This document shows positions 42,788-53,600 of a stretch of 64,000 nucleotides of DNA, in pieces; within the stretch, counting starts at the first letter, position 1, and each line of letters opens with the position of its first letter. Below the pieces are notes generated by a model, which was not told the DNA's origin, did no database searches, and saw nothing but the letters and a program-made list of their open reading frames with translations. The stretch covers positions 67,051-131,050 of the forward strand of contig NC_020171.2 of the NCBI RefSeq assembly GCF_000224145.3, in the 5' to 3' direction. Made by a program: the position numbers and the translations under genes. Source of the DNA: Ciona intestinalis (lineage: Eukaryota; Chordata; Ascidiacea; Phlebobranchia; Cionidae).

Positions 42788-43150
42788 TCTAGTGGGGTAA
42801 GATGGGACACCTTTAGCGCATAATATCTAAATATCCTGATCGTATTTTAAACAATTAAAAACGGACTACGAGAGCTGTGATAATAAATTTTCATAATTCT
42901 TGAAATTTTCCTTGTTTACTACCAAATATGACGTGAAAATAGAAAGAAAAGGTGTGCCATCTTACCCCACCTACTATATTTTCTAATTTGTGTGTTTTTA
43001 ATTTTTTTTAATTTGTGTGTTTTCACAATTAACAACGCTATTACAGAGTCGTGTGGTTACGGTTATGTTAAGTCTGCAAACATTCATTGTTTACTACCAA
43101 ATAGAACAATAAAAACAAATAAAAAATGGCCTATCTTACCCCACCTATAC
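42788..43150 (+). mobile_element. Full MITE and left-truncated MITE
   Basis: A full copy at 42788-42978 (TAGTGGGGTAAGATGGGACA; CATCTTACCCCACCTACTA) and a partial one at 43018-43150 ending CCTATCTTACCCCACCTATA, upstream of Ly6-2. Confidence 0.75.
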
Positions 43151-43829
43151 TTTATTTAGTTTTGGATGTTGTTAATATAAAAACCTGGCAAGCAAAACAT
43201 GCATATCGTATATTTCCTATTTTAAAAACGCATTTTTTAATTACAAAAACGCTTAAATTGTCGGTTTGTAAGTTAGCCATTTTAGAATATTTCATATTAT
43301 CAGTATAAACACTTTAACCGGCAAGTTACGTATGGATATTGGATCCATTTCTGAATATAACTATTTTTCTAATGCTATTCTTGTATTAGTAAAATGTATC
43401 AACTGTATACTATACCTTTAATTGAAAACTATTAATTACAAAACTGAATTTTACGCAACAAAAAGTAAACAATATTAAATGTAAATTTTTTTCTTTCCTA
43501 AATGTAAAAGTAAAATTTGCATAAACTGTTCGCAAAATTCCTCAACAAGTTACTACTGGTTTATACCCTTCCTATATACTCTTCTATTCAAATCTCAAGT
43601 TTGGTCTACATTTATAAAATTATTCGAAAAGTAAAAATTAACTATCATTTCTGTAAAACATGTGGATTCGACTGTCTTGTAAAAATGTCACACGATTTCT
43701 AACTTGGTCCAAGCAACTACGTAATATCCGGGTATAGGTGCGTCAACCCATGTTCGTCACGTGATAGTCACAACATTTTCGGTTTTTCTTTGCAGAAAAA
43801 TACACACAAAGCGTTTCTATATTTGTAAT
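43151..43829. other. AT-rich intergenic DNA, no feature seen
   Basis: Contains only short chance frames. Confidence 0.4.
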
Positions 43830-44022
43830 ACAATAGGGTGGGGTAATGCGGGTCTTGTTTTCATTTTTTTCTCGTTCTATTTGGTAGTAAACAAAAAATA
43901 TTTACAGAATTATAGAACCGTTTGCTCGCGACTTTAAAAAAGCCTTGTTAATTGTGCAAAATACGATTATAAAATATGGGTTTTATTTCTAACAACACCT
44001 CATCTTATCTCATAGTACTTGA
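43830..44022 (-). mobile_element. Type B MITE
   Basis: AATAGGGTGGGGTAATGCGG to CATCTTATCTCATAGTACTT. Confidence 0.75.
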
Positions 44023-44756
44023 TACTATTTTTTTGTTTAATGAAATTCTTTTTTATTATAAAAACCAAAACTACAAATTTGGCTTAACAACAGTTCTCAA
44101 AACGTTCGTACATTATTTTGCATTTTCTTAATTGTACAAAAAAGTTTCTTGAGTAAAATATTCAATATGTTGTTCAACATTATATTATTATTATAAAGTT
44201 ATTTAAAATTGCTGTTGTTTGTGAGTTCGTTAGGTTTAATCTAAACAAATATAAACAAACGTATTTGTTATTTCTCGTGTGTTGCATAATATTCGTGTCT
44301 ATGTTTATAAGATACTGCTGTGCGTCAAGTCATGTCGATTGCATCAGATAAAAAGTATTTCTTTTGTGGATTGTATCTTTCTGATGTGGTTTCATACGTA
44401 ATTAACCAAGAACGCTCTTAAAAGGGGGGCACCTAGTATTATATTTCGCAATCGAAGATCTTGTAAATAGCAAAAATTTAAATCTTAAGTGTCAAATTTT
44501 AGATTTTTTATTTAGTCGTAAACTACTTGTGACGTGTTGTAGGTAAAAATACAATATTTTTTGACTGATTTCTAAAACTAGGCACCACATATGAAGCAGT
44601 GCCTATCTAAAATCCCCATCCCACAAAAAATAAATTTAAAAAAAATATTTTTATTTGGCATCACTTTTTAGCGAATTAATTACAATTCTGACAGAATGAT
44701 AAGCAAAGTTTTATTCTATAAACAGGAATACTGATTAGATATTTAACTTATAAAAC
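44023..44756. other. Upstream region of TAF12
   Basis: AT-rich and repeat-free; presumably holds the promoter and 5' UTR. No distinct motif recognised. Confidence 0.35.
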
Positions 44757-47576
44757 ATGGATGTATCAGCGCACACGCTTTCCCTTCAACAAACTTTAAA
44801 GGGAGTTGAAGCCAAATTGTTATTTCTCGGCAATGGGCCACATAATGCCCAACAAGCTAACGAACATCAAACTTTAACAGCTTTAAAACAACGTCTTATG
44901 GAACAAATACAAGGTTATTGTCAATCTCATTTTAATCTTGGTATTCTATACTTAAAATCAAGTAACTAGTATTAAAACACTGTAATTGTAAAGCAAATAT
45001 AATAAACCTTAATAAATGCTTGTATAATTTATAAAATTGATATTTTCTAGATTTTTTGCAAAAAAAATATTATTTTCAGATTTTTGTTAATTTTTTAAAT
45101 TTTTTGCACAAATGTTTATTTTTCAGCATCAATACAAACCACGGGCCAGCAGCAGCAACAGCAAACCTCTCAAAACACAGCAGTGTTGACGAACCCAAGC
45201 CCCCAATCTTCGTCACCCCTAATAACGCCACCCACCCTACCAAACCAAACTGTAGTCAAACCTGCAATTTCCCAACTTCCACAAGTTGTCCTCAGCAAGC
45301 CAAGACCACCAGCCCCTCAGTTTATCACCCAAGTACCACAGGAAAAAGATAACAAGGTAGTTTGTTGTTTTAATTCACAGGAAAAAGATAAGAAGGTTAA
45401 TTTGTTGTTGTTTTAATGCACAAGAAAAAGATAACAAGGTTAATTTGTTGCTTTTAATTATTTTGCAATGTGCGAGAAACTATGGCGTGCCTAACCAAAA
45501 GTTTGTGAACAAAATCATACATGCAGCTGGCAACCTCTGCAGGCTGGATAACAGGTTAACCTAGTTTGACCCCAGTCTGCAGAATATGACAGTTCCTGAC
45601 GAGATCTCACGTGTGCAAGACGGTTATTTTTCGCGTGCGCGCATGCTATTATTAAAAATCTGCGTGCAAAGCATGTACATTTCCAAGCAACAATACAAAA
45701 TCCTACTTAATTTAATACGTTTTTTTTCATTGTTTAATTGATTGGCGTGCGTGGGACAAATTATGGCGTGCATCACCAAAAGTTTGTAAAAAATCGCGCG
45801 TGCACCTGCCATACTCTGCAGACTGGCGAGAAACTATGGCATGCCTAACTATAAGTTTGTAAACAAAATCATACATGCAGCTGGCAACCTCTACAGGCTG
45901 GATAATAGGTTAACCTAGTTTGACCATGAATATTCACATTTGTATAATATTGTAATTGCTTCAATAATCAAGTATTGTGTGGGCAAGTGGTAAGATCACT
46001 CGTTTTGTAACCAAAGGGTACTTGGTTCAGAACTCAACGCTGTCCCCTTAGCATGTGTATCCTTGGCCAAGTCGCCGAGTGAAAATTGCCTTAATGGTCG
46101 GCAACATGAAAAACAGTAAAAATCAATCGGGTACAAAGTTAATACTGGTCAATTATAATGGGCACAAAGTGTTTAAAATATGTGACATATGACAACCATG
46201 TAATAGCAACAGTTTTCTTTAACATTCGTCATTTGCCAGTTCAATTCTTTGGTTTGACTTTCTTTTTTTTTTGAACTAACCAGTTTGCATTTGAATAGAT
46301 TCTTAACAGACAGAGGTTGCAAGAATTGATAAGAGAGATTGATCCGGCTGAACAACTGGATGAAGACGTTGAAGAGGTTAAAAACTCAAAAATGATTCTT
46401 TTAAATATTTTTTTCAGCTGTATTTTCAGCTAAAAATTTATAATGATTACTTTAATCAATTTTTCAGCTGTTAAAGTGGGAACATATTCTAACAACTAAT
46501 AAAACTTAAAAAAATAATGTTTTTAATTTAACAGTAAAATATAGCCCAAAATAACATTTTCTTTTCGGTTTTAAGCTGCGTTGCATTTTTCCTGATGTAG
46601 AAAGCTGTTTTTTGCTGCAATTCTAATATAAGTGTGACCGTGATGTTATGTTTCTGCAAAACTTAGCTACCTATACTAGAATATGTTTTAAGTTTTATTG
46701 CGGTATTTATTTTGACCTACCTATAAAATCTAAAGAAATATTTAGAATATATATGTTATGTGTTTGGTTTAATGCAGTATTTTGTGATTTATCTAAATTT
46801 TGGGAGTTTTACAGATGCTAATGCAAATAACGGATGATTTTATTGAAAACGTTGTATCCGCATCATGTGAGTTAGCAAAACACAGGAACTCAAATACATT
46901 AGAAGTTAAGGATCTAAAGTTACACCTAGGTAACATTATTTAACATATATATATATTTATATATGGTCCCTTTAATTAAAGCATGTCCACTATGTAGTGA
47001 ATATTGTGGACATATCGGACATATCGGACATAGTGGACATGCACTAATTAAAGGGACCCCATATATATATATATATATATATTTTACTTTCTTGATAAAA
47101 TACAGCTACTGCAAAAAGGATAAAAGGGAATGAAAACATGTCTCATCTAACTCCAACCTATTATGTATATATAGGATATTACAATTTCAATTTTAGGAAA
47201 CACTTTTGTGCAGTTTATTTCACATAAAAATGGTCACTATTGGGTTTTCTAAGTTATCAGTCATACATAAAAAAATAAAATAATCACTAACAAAGTAACA
47301 TACATGGTAACTCATAAGCTGGCACGAGGTGTATGAAACAGAACACCGGTGTTATAACGACTGTCGTTTTCCGGCCACACGATGATAAAGAAGTACATTT
47401 ATTGATCCATTTTTTATAATTTTCAACATATATATATTTTGTTTATAACAGATAAACAATGGAATATTTCAATACCTGGTTACGGTTCAGAAGAAATTAA
47501 GCCATTTAAGAAACCAACAACAGCGGATGCTCATAAACAACGTTTAGCGCTTATTAGAAAAGCTATCAAAAAATGA
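44757..47576 (+). CDS. TAF12: TAF12, histone-fold subunit of TFIID and SAGA
   Basis: Five exons, 44757-44913, 45127-45356, 46299-46376, 46815-46929 and 47452-47576, splice in frame to 234 residues. The N-terminal half is Gln-, Pro- and Ser-rich linker (a Q6 run, then LTNPSPQSSSPLITPP). The C-terminal half (from about residue 130) is the TAF12/H2B-like histone fold. Its sequence, LQELIREIDPAEQLDEDVEE, MLMQITDDFIENVV, KHRNSNTLEVKDLKLHL, QWNISIPGYGSEEIKP and AHKQRLALIRKAIKK, follows human TAF12 almost position for position. TAF12 pairs with TAF4 in TFIID and with ADA1/TADA1 in SAGA to nucleate promoter recognition. The exon 2 donor region is tandemly repeated (see 45340-45460). Intron 4 carries a 94 bp inverted-repeat element and a SINE tail. 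An AATAAA lies near 47820. Confidence 0.96.
45340..45460 (+). repeat. Triplicated exon 2 end/donor of TAF12, with a potential 15 nt microexon
   Basis: GAAAAAGATAACAAGGT, the last codons of exon 2 plus donor, recurs twice downstream in units of about 42 bp. The second copy (45381-45395) is preceded by TTTTAATTCACAG and followed by GTTAAT, so it could be spliced as an in-frame exon adding EKDKK. The third copy has lost the CAG. Confidence 0.75.
45468..45925 (+). repeat. Three-copy 90-100 bp direct repeat in TAF12 intron 2
   Basis: The units start with a GAAACTATGGCGTGCC-like segment and contain AAAGTTTGTRAACAAAATCA, CAGCTGGCAACCTCTRCAGG and GGTTAACCTAGTTTGACC. Copies at 45468-45572 and 45830-45925 are about 93% identical; a more diverged one lies at 45744-45829. 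Confidence 0.78.
45970..46180 (+). mobile_element. Diverged SINE with tRNA-like head
   Basis: Head GTGTGGGCAAGTGGTAAGAT (A box) and GGTTCAGAACTC (B box), then a body (GTGTATCCTTGGCCAAGTCG; CCTTAATGGTCGGCAAC) related to, but clearly older than, the common SINE. Confidence 0.6.
46965..47058. mobile_element. 94 bp near-palindromic element in TAF12 intron 4
   Basis: GGTCCCTTTAATTAAAGCAT and its complement form roughly 30 bp terminal inverted repeats (inner part TGTCCACTATGT), with a short GGACATATCGGACATATC tandem in the middle. Flanked by (TA)n, so a TA target duplication is likely but cannot be delimited. Confidence 0.75.
47096..47168 (+). mobile_element. MITE right half
   Basis: Ends ATGTCTCATCTAACTCCAAC, then CTATTATGTATA. 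Confidence 0.55.
47232..47412 (+). mobile_element. SINE 3' part in TAF12 intron 4
   Basis: From TTGGGTTTTCTAAGTTATCA to the GATAAAGAAGTACATTTATT tail; close to consensus. Confidence 0.75.
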
Positions 47577-47845
47577 ATGTCCTAATTGTCAATACTATTG
47601 GTCAAGATAAGCTAAAAGCAGTGCAATTTGTGAATTGCAAATGTATATTTTCCAGATTGGCATAGACTGAATCTTTGTCGAAAACATTACATTTTGCTGG
47701 AATGCTATTAGTTTACTTTTGCGTTGTTTATATTTTCTAAATGGAATGGTATAAAATACTGGCGTAATCAAAAGTATTTTGAACTAGTAAGCAGGTTTAA
47801 ATTATGTGTTTAATATATGAATAAACTTTTCTAATTATCATAAAC

Positions 47846-48085
47846 TATAAAGGTGTGTTTCGAGGTAATTGGTCCAAGGCTTGTGGCTGCCACCGTTAAA
47901 GCTGTATGTGTCTTCGAGAAAGACAATTGCTCCAACCCAGTGGTCACTGATGGGTTGTTGAAATTATGATAAAAAAAATTTAAAAGTAATCTCCACAAAG
48001 CAACAGACATGGTAACTCGTAAGCTGACACGAGGTGTATAAGTACGTGTTATAACGACTGACTGGAAAAGCAAGCTACGTTCTTT
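47846..48085 (+). mobile_element. SINE, head eroded
   Basis: GAGGTAATTGGTCCAAGGCT (decayed B box), GACAATTGCTCCAACCCAGT and GGTAACTCGTAAGCTGACAC, just downstream of the TAF12 polyadenylation region. Confidence 0.72.
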
Positions 48086-48217
48086 CATAAAGCATTAACA
48101 AATCTCCCTAAAAATTCCATAGTTGATAATACGTAAGCCGGCAAAAGTACAGAGAAGAGAACAGCTATGTTATAACTTTTAGGAAGGTAAATAGATGTCA
48201 GTTATTTGGATGTCAAT

Positions 48218-48382
48218 AAAATTCATTCTATTTTCTCGTCCTATTTGGTAGTAAACAAAGAACATTCAAAGAATTATAAAACCGTATTATCATTTCTATA
48301 GATCGTTGTTAATTGTTTAAAACACGATCAGGATACTTGAATAATATGTGGTGAAGGTATTCAGTCTTCCCCTACCCTACAA
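48218..48382 (-). mobile_element. MITE, left TIR missing
   Basis: Starts CATTCTATTTTCTCGTCCTA and ends GTCTTCCCCTACCCTAC. Confidence 0.75.
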
Positions 48383-48447
48383 TAATACAGTAATGTGTAC
48401 TGTAACAAAAGTGCAAAGATTTGTACAGTTTTAAAAAGAAAGTCAAC

Positions 48448-48529
48448 CGCTGCGAGTAGGGTTCGAACCTACGCGGGAAGATCCCATTAGATTTCAAGTC
48501 TAACGCCTTAACCACTCGGCCATCGCAGC
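48448..48529 (-). tRNA. tRNA-Ser(UGA)
   Basis: The 82 nt gene, read on the reverse strand, folds as a class II tRNA. The acceptor stem GCTGCGA pairs perfectly with TCGCAGC, with discriminator G. The A box is TGGCCGAGTGG and the anticodon loop is GACTTGAAATC with anticodon TGA. A long variable arm follows (TGGGATCTTCCCGC region), with B box GGTTCGAACCC. No intron. All stems are intact and the sequence is unlike the degenerate SINE heads, so it is probably a functional gene. Confidence 0.95.
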
Positions 48530-48730
48530 TCGCATATATTGCAATCGTATTCTGTGACACTTCCTTATCGCTGTTTGACCACAAATATTTTATAAATTCG
48601 TCATTATTTAAACAAAATTAAAACACCCAACATTAGTCAAATCTAATATGAAAGTTTTAAATCAATTTCTATACCAAAGAGTTTTTACTAAGCTAGAATT
48701 TTCCTAGCGATTGATGGTAACTTACAATAT

Positions 48731-48917
48731 ACAGTAGAGTGGGAGAAGATGGGACACCTTTTTATTCTATTTTTCTGTCTTATTTCGTAGTAAACAAAAA
48801 ACTTTTGAAGAATTACGAAACTATATACTCACGACTCCTATAGACCGTTTCTATTTGTTTAAAACACAATCGGGATTTTGGATATTATGTGTGAAAGGCC
48901 TTCCCGCACTCTACTAT
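48731..48917 (-). mobile_element. TA-flanked MITE, type A
   Basis: AGTAGAGTGGGAGAAGATGG; the right TIR is shortened to CCTTCCCGCACTCTACTA. Confidence 0.8.
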
Positions 48918-48986
48918 ATCTTTTTAATGTCGAGTAAGATCTCTCGATTGATCTGTTTAAAAATCGCTTTGTAACTAATAAAAGTG

Positions 48987-49187
48987 TATAGTAGTGTGAA
49001 AGAAGATTGGACACTTTTAGCACATAATATCCAAATAACCTGATAGTGTTTTAAATAGTCAACAACGGTCTATATGGGAGTCGTAAAGAATATACTTTTA
49101 CAATTTTTTGAATGTTCTTTGTTTACTACAAAATGGGACGAGAAAATAGAATGAAAATGCGTCCGATCTTCCCTCATCTTACTATAC
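48987..49187 (+). mobile_element. TA-flanked MITE, type A
   Basis: TAGTAGTGTGAAAGAAGATT to GATCTTCCCTCATCTTACTA. Confidence 0.8.
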
Positions 49188-49423
49188 AACTATATATTCT
49201 GCGGACGTTAAACGAAAACTTTTTACCTTGCTTAAACTGTCAAGAGAAGATCTCCAACCCATTTAAAGCCTTTGTCGCCAGTAACAGGCTTTAAAATCAA
49301 GTGTGGTACTTTGGGTGTTGGGGTAGTTGGCCAATTCTGCTCGAAACCTCAGGTCCTTTGGCGTGCTCCCCGCAGGACCTCCCTAAACGGAATAGAAACA
49401 CGATTTGCTTTTGTACGGAGCTG

Positions 49424-49905
49424 TGATATAGTGGTTAGAACGCTTACCTTTAGTCTAAACTGAAGGATATATGGGTTTGAGGCTTGCCGCTGTTGCCAGC
49501 GGGTATAGTGTTCTTGGACTACAGATATTTAGTCCAATTCAGTGGTTCCTTATATGGCCAAATCGCTATTAATATAGTAGGATGGGGGAAGATAGGACAC
49601 CTTTTCAATCTATACTCCTCCAATTTGGTAGTAAACAAACATTTAACGATTTTTTATAAAACTTTATCCTCACGGCTCCCATAGACCGTTGTTAATTAAT
49701 TAAAACACGATCAGGATATTTAGTTATTGTGTGTCAAAGGTGTCCCATCTTCCCCCACCCTACTATATACGAAATAAAATATTCCCCCACAGGTCACATA
49801 CATGGTAACTCCGAAGTAGGCACGAGGTATATGAAACAGAACACCCGTGTTATACAACTGTGCCATGCCCTGCCATGTAAGGATAACATTCAATTAATGA
49901 TTGCT
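49424..49905 (+). mobile_element. SINE split by a MITE
   Basis: Head (GTGATATAGTGGTTAGAACG; GGGTTTGAGGCTT) and body to AAATCGCTATTAA, then the MITE at 49572-49767, then the tail (ATTCCCCCACAGGTCACATA to GTAAGGATAACATTCAATT). Confidence 0.78.
49572..49767 (-). mobile_element. TA-flanked MITE, type A, nested in SINE
   Basis: TAGTAGGATGGGGGAAGATA to CATCTTCCCCCACCCTACTA; near consensus. Confidence 0.87.
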
Positions 49906-50541
49906 TCGTGGTACAAAGGCATATTTATTCACGAACTGCAACGACTAGTAAAGACAGAAGTACACACGGTTAGTGGTTTATGCACGGTACCTAGCTGTGT
50001 ACAATGATTAGCGTATAAGCGAAGCGAACTGTAGCGTGATGCTCGAGTACTGGAACCTTATTTTCGCTGATTGATATTGGCGTGGAAGTGTGAAGGCCTA
50101 CGAGATCACCGTTAAAATCGTTCCATTTCGTGTCGCGTGCTAAAAAAGTTCAAAAATACTGTTGGATTGTTCAATACGAATAAAAGGCCACGTGGTAAAA
50201 AAAAAACAGTAAAAACGATGCGTGACATTACTTTCACGTGTCCGGAGTCAAAAAAGTTGTCAAAACAAAGCAGCAACGGTACGGAAAAGTAAACGCCCGT
50301 CCGCAATCTCGGGTTTAAAAAGACAAGTTCGAAATGAAATGAAAAGAAAAAGTTGAGAACGAATATTCACTGCGCTAAAAGTAAAATTGCGATGGTTTTA
50401 TAATAATATGCTCCACGAGAGAAAAGATAAAAAAAAAAACATGATTTAAACGTCGTAAAAAATCCGAGGCACGAGTAAGGTATGGTTGGCAATTCATGCG
50501 GTGTTGGCACCACGCAAAGGTCGCTACACAAAACTTGGACG
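49906..50541. other. Probable 3' UTR/downstream region of TCF/LEF
   Basis: No gene recognised; contains A-rich stretches on the plus strand and no MITE. Confidence 0.35.
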
Positions 50542-50579
50542 TGACGTCATCACAAGTGACGTCACAACAAATGACGTCA
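50542..50579. promoter_or_regulatory. Three TGACGTCA octamers at exact 15 bp spacing
   Basis: Perfect CRE/ATF palindromes start at 50542, 50557 and 50572, separated by ATCACAAG- and CAACAAA-type spacers. They lie 99 bp past the TCF/LEF stop codon. TGACGTCA is the CREB/ATF-family binding site; function at this position is inference. Confidence 0.6.
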
Positions 50580-50677
50580 TCAAGCCGGACACGCCCTCTT
50601 TTTATCCCACTTGAAGAATGCTGCGTGTTTGGCAACGCTACGTTTTTGGAGGAATCTCGGAAAAAACGACTGAGATT

Positions 50678-53600
50678 TCAGGATTTTCCTTCTAATGCTG
50701 ATGTTGCACGGCGGGTGGAATTTGTACCTGGGTGCCCCCCACCGGGGTTAGCAGTCGTTGCTGCCCCACTTAGACTCATGGGTGACTGTAAGCCTTTGAA
50801 ACCGGGTAGCCCCATGAAACTGTTCAATGGGGACGGCGGTAAAGCGGCAAGTGTACTCATTTGCAGGTACGGTTGAAAGTGGGGGAAAAAGTTGTTTGAG
50901 TGGGGTGAATTCAGACCCCCAATGGGTGAACGGCCGGGGGAAAGTACGGTGGGTGAGAATAGGTTATTGCTATTGTTGGGGTGACTATGGGGCATCGGGG
51001 AATTCCCGAACGAGTTCGATCGCCGGTTACGCAATTCGGTTTGAGTTTTTCCTGCAGTGTTGCCGGATTGAAGATGTCGCGATTGGACGTCGGTAAAAGA
51101 TTTTGTGCTGGCAACACTGGGTTCTGTGGTTCGAGGTCTCTTTGCACAGTTGTGTCTATCAGCACTATGGTTGCTGTCGGTAGGGGAAGGTTCGTAGCTA
51201 CTTGATGGTTGGTACATGTCTCTCTGTTGTTAATAGAAAACAAATTTGTAAAAGGGCGGTTACGGGAAATTAAAATACAGTAGGGTGGGGAAAGATGGAA
51301 CACATTTTTATTCCATTTTCTTGACCTATTTGGTATTAAACAAAGAAAAATTGAAATATTTATAAAACTGCATTTTCACGACTCCCATAGACCGTTGTTA
51401 ATTTCTTAAAACACAATCTAGACAATATGTGCTGAAGGTATCCTATTTCCCCCCACCCTACTATAAACTTATTAATATTTCTTTTGGTCAAATTTTCAGT
51501 CTTTTGTTAAAATATTTATTTTTATTTTTTTGACCATTCATACGAAAAAAAGTTTTTAAAATCCAGATGAGGACATTCGAATAAAACGTGGGTAAAAAAC
51601 AAAGTTGGCGAAACAGCTGTTCTAAATTTGTATTGTGTCTCGCAGTAACAGAATATAACAATATTGTACTGTGGGGTAAGATGGGGCACGTTTAGCACAT
51701 AATATCCAAATACCCGGATCGTGTTTTAAACAATTAACAACGGTCTATGGGAGTCGTGATGAAACGAATTTATATTTCTTTGAATGTTCTTTGTTTACTA
51801 CCAAATGGAATGGGAAAATCAAATAAAGTGTCCTATCTTCCCCCACATTACTAAATAAATTGTTTTAAATAAAAAATAAAATTTTAAACAAAGGAAAACT
51901 TACCGCTGATTTGTGGGCCTGCTTGTTAACATTATCATGCGATAAAGGTGGCGACTTTTCTTGTTTTATTAAATCACAAGGTATTTCCACATGCCCCCTG
52001 TTAGGTGAGAAACGGTCCCCTACTACAGACGAAGTTGATTGTCCGCCATTGTTGCTGCTTATGACGCTGGAGGTCGATAGTGACGTCATAGAGGGGTCGT
52101 CGAAGTTTGAGGGGGGACCGCCACCGTTGTCGGTCGGGGAGGGCTGTCAATCAAGTTTGATTTATTACAAATTTGTATATAATATAAAATAAATGAGTTT
52201 TTTCAGGGTAGTTTGTTTGTATTATTGAATGAAATGAAACTACCAAGCAAGGTAATAAAAAGTAAATCGTAAAAAGCAAAAAAGTTAAAAATTACAGAAC
52301 CGGAAAAGTTTAAAAAGTCAAAAAACGTTAAACATCGAGAAAACAGTAAAACAAAAAAAGATAAAAACAGAAAAATTACTTTAAAAAAAAACAACAAAAA
52401 ACAAAACAGACGCAAAATACGTAATCTGGAATAGTTTAAAACGTATTCGGGCACATTTGTATACCTGGTAATGAATTGAATCCGAATCGTCATCTGAATC
52501 GTCATCGTCGTCATCATGTTGGTATCTTATGCATTTCTTTTTCCTCCTGTGACGTAACAATGTGTTATATTGCGCAACATACACGATGGCTTCATACGCA
52601 TTGGGGTAAATATAGTAGGGTGGGAGAAGATTGGGCACATTTCTATTCTATTTTCTCGTCTTATTTGGTAGTAAACAAAAAACATTCATAATAAAACCGT
52701 ATCCCTACGACTCCCATAGACTGTTGTTAATTGTTTAAAACACGATCAGAGTATTTAGATATTATGTTCTAAAGGTGTCCCGTCTTCCCCAACAGAACTA
52801 AATATGTGTTACTACTGTGGGGTAAGATGGGATAGTGTTAGCACCTAAGTCCCAAATTTTCCGATCGTGTTTTTAACAATAACAACGCTGTTTTAAAATC
52901 GTGGGAAAAAGAATGTAAAGTTCTGTAAATATTCTTTGTTTACTACCAAATGAGACGAGAAAACAGAATTAAAATTGTCCCATCTTACCCCCAGTAACAT
53001 ATATAACTGCGATAAGTTCTCTATATTATATGGCTAACAATTTGGACAACCCATTGGTACACATACGCCCACAATGGTAGCAGCATCGAGTTTTGAACCC
53101 GGTAACCTACAGCCACAAAACTTTAACCACTATTACATTTCTGGACACTTAGAAAAAAATATTTTTCGCTTTAAAGTAAATTAACACACACATTCCGTAA
53201 TGGAACCAAATTAGTGTTTGAAAATGGTCTTATTTAGGTTTAGGCTCTCAAAGAGGGTTTAAATATTCAGTTAAGACTGTGGAAGCTTTTGTCAGTTGGT
53301 ATGCGCTCAACGGAAGCGGGAATTATAATCTCAATCAGCAGACACGGTCGTAAAAAGAAATTAAAATTTAAATTATGCTGTGTCAGTTACGGTTTGGAAA
53401 TAACGTGAAACGCTGAGTGATTCGGGAGTGCTGTAAATACGAACAATTCAATTAAAACACAGTGGCATGCAATTGTTTTTTTGTGATTTTTTTGGTGGAA
53501 TTAACACACACACTTCTACACACTGCAAACCACAGCACGTCTAGCCCGCCCCACAATTTTTAAACCTGTGTGACGTCATGCGTTACGCTTGAGTGCGCAC

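Noticed and set aside
50496-51303. Several frames of 74-130 codons on both strands over the last TCF/LEF exon
   Set aside because: They overlap the 182-codon terminal exon, which is in phase with nine upstream exons. The others lack splice or family support.
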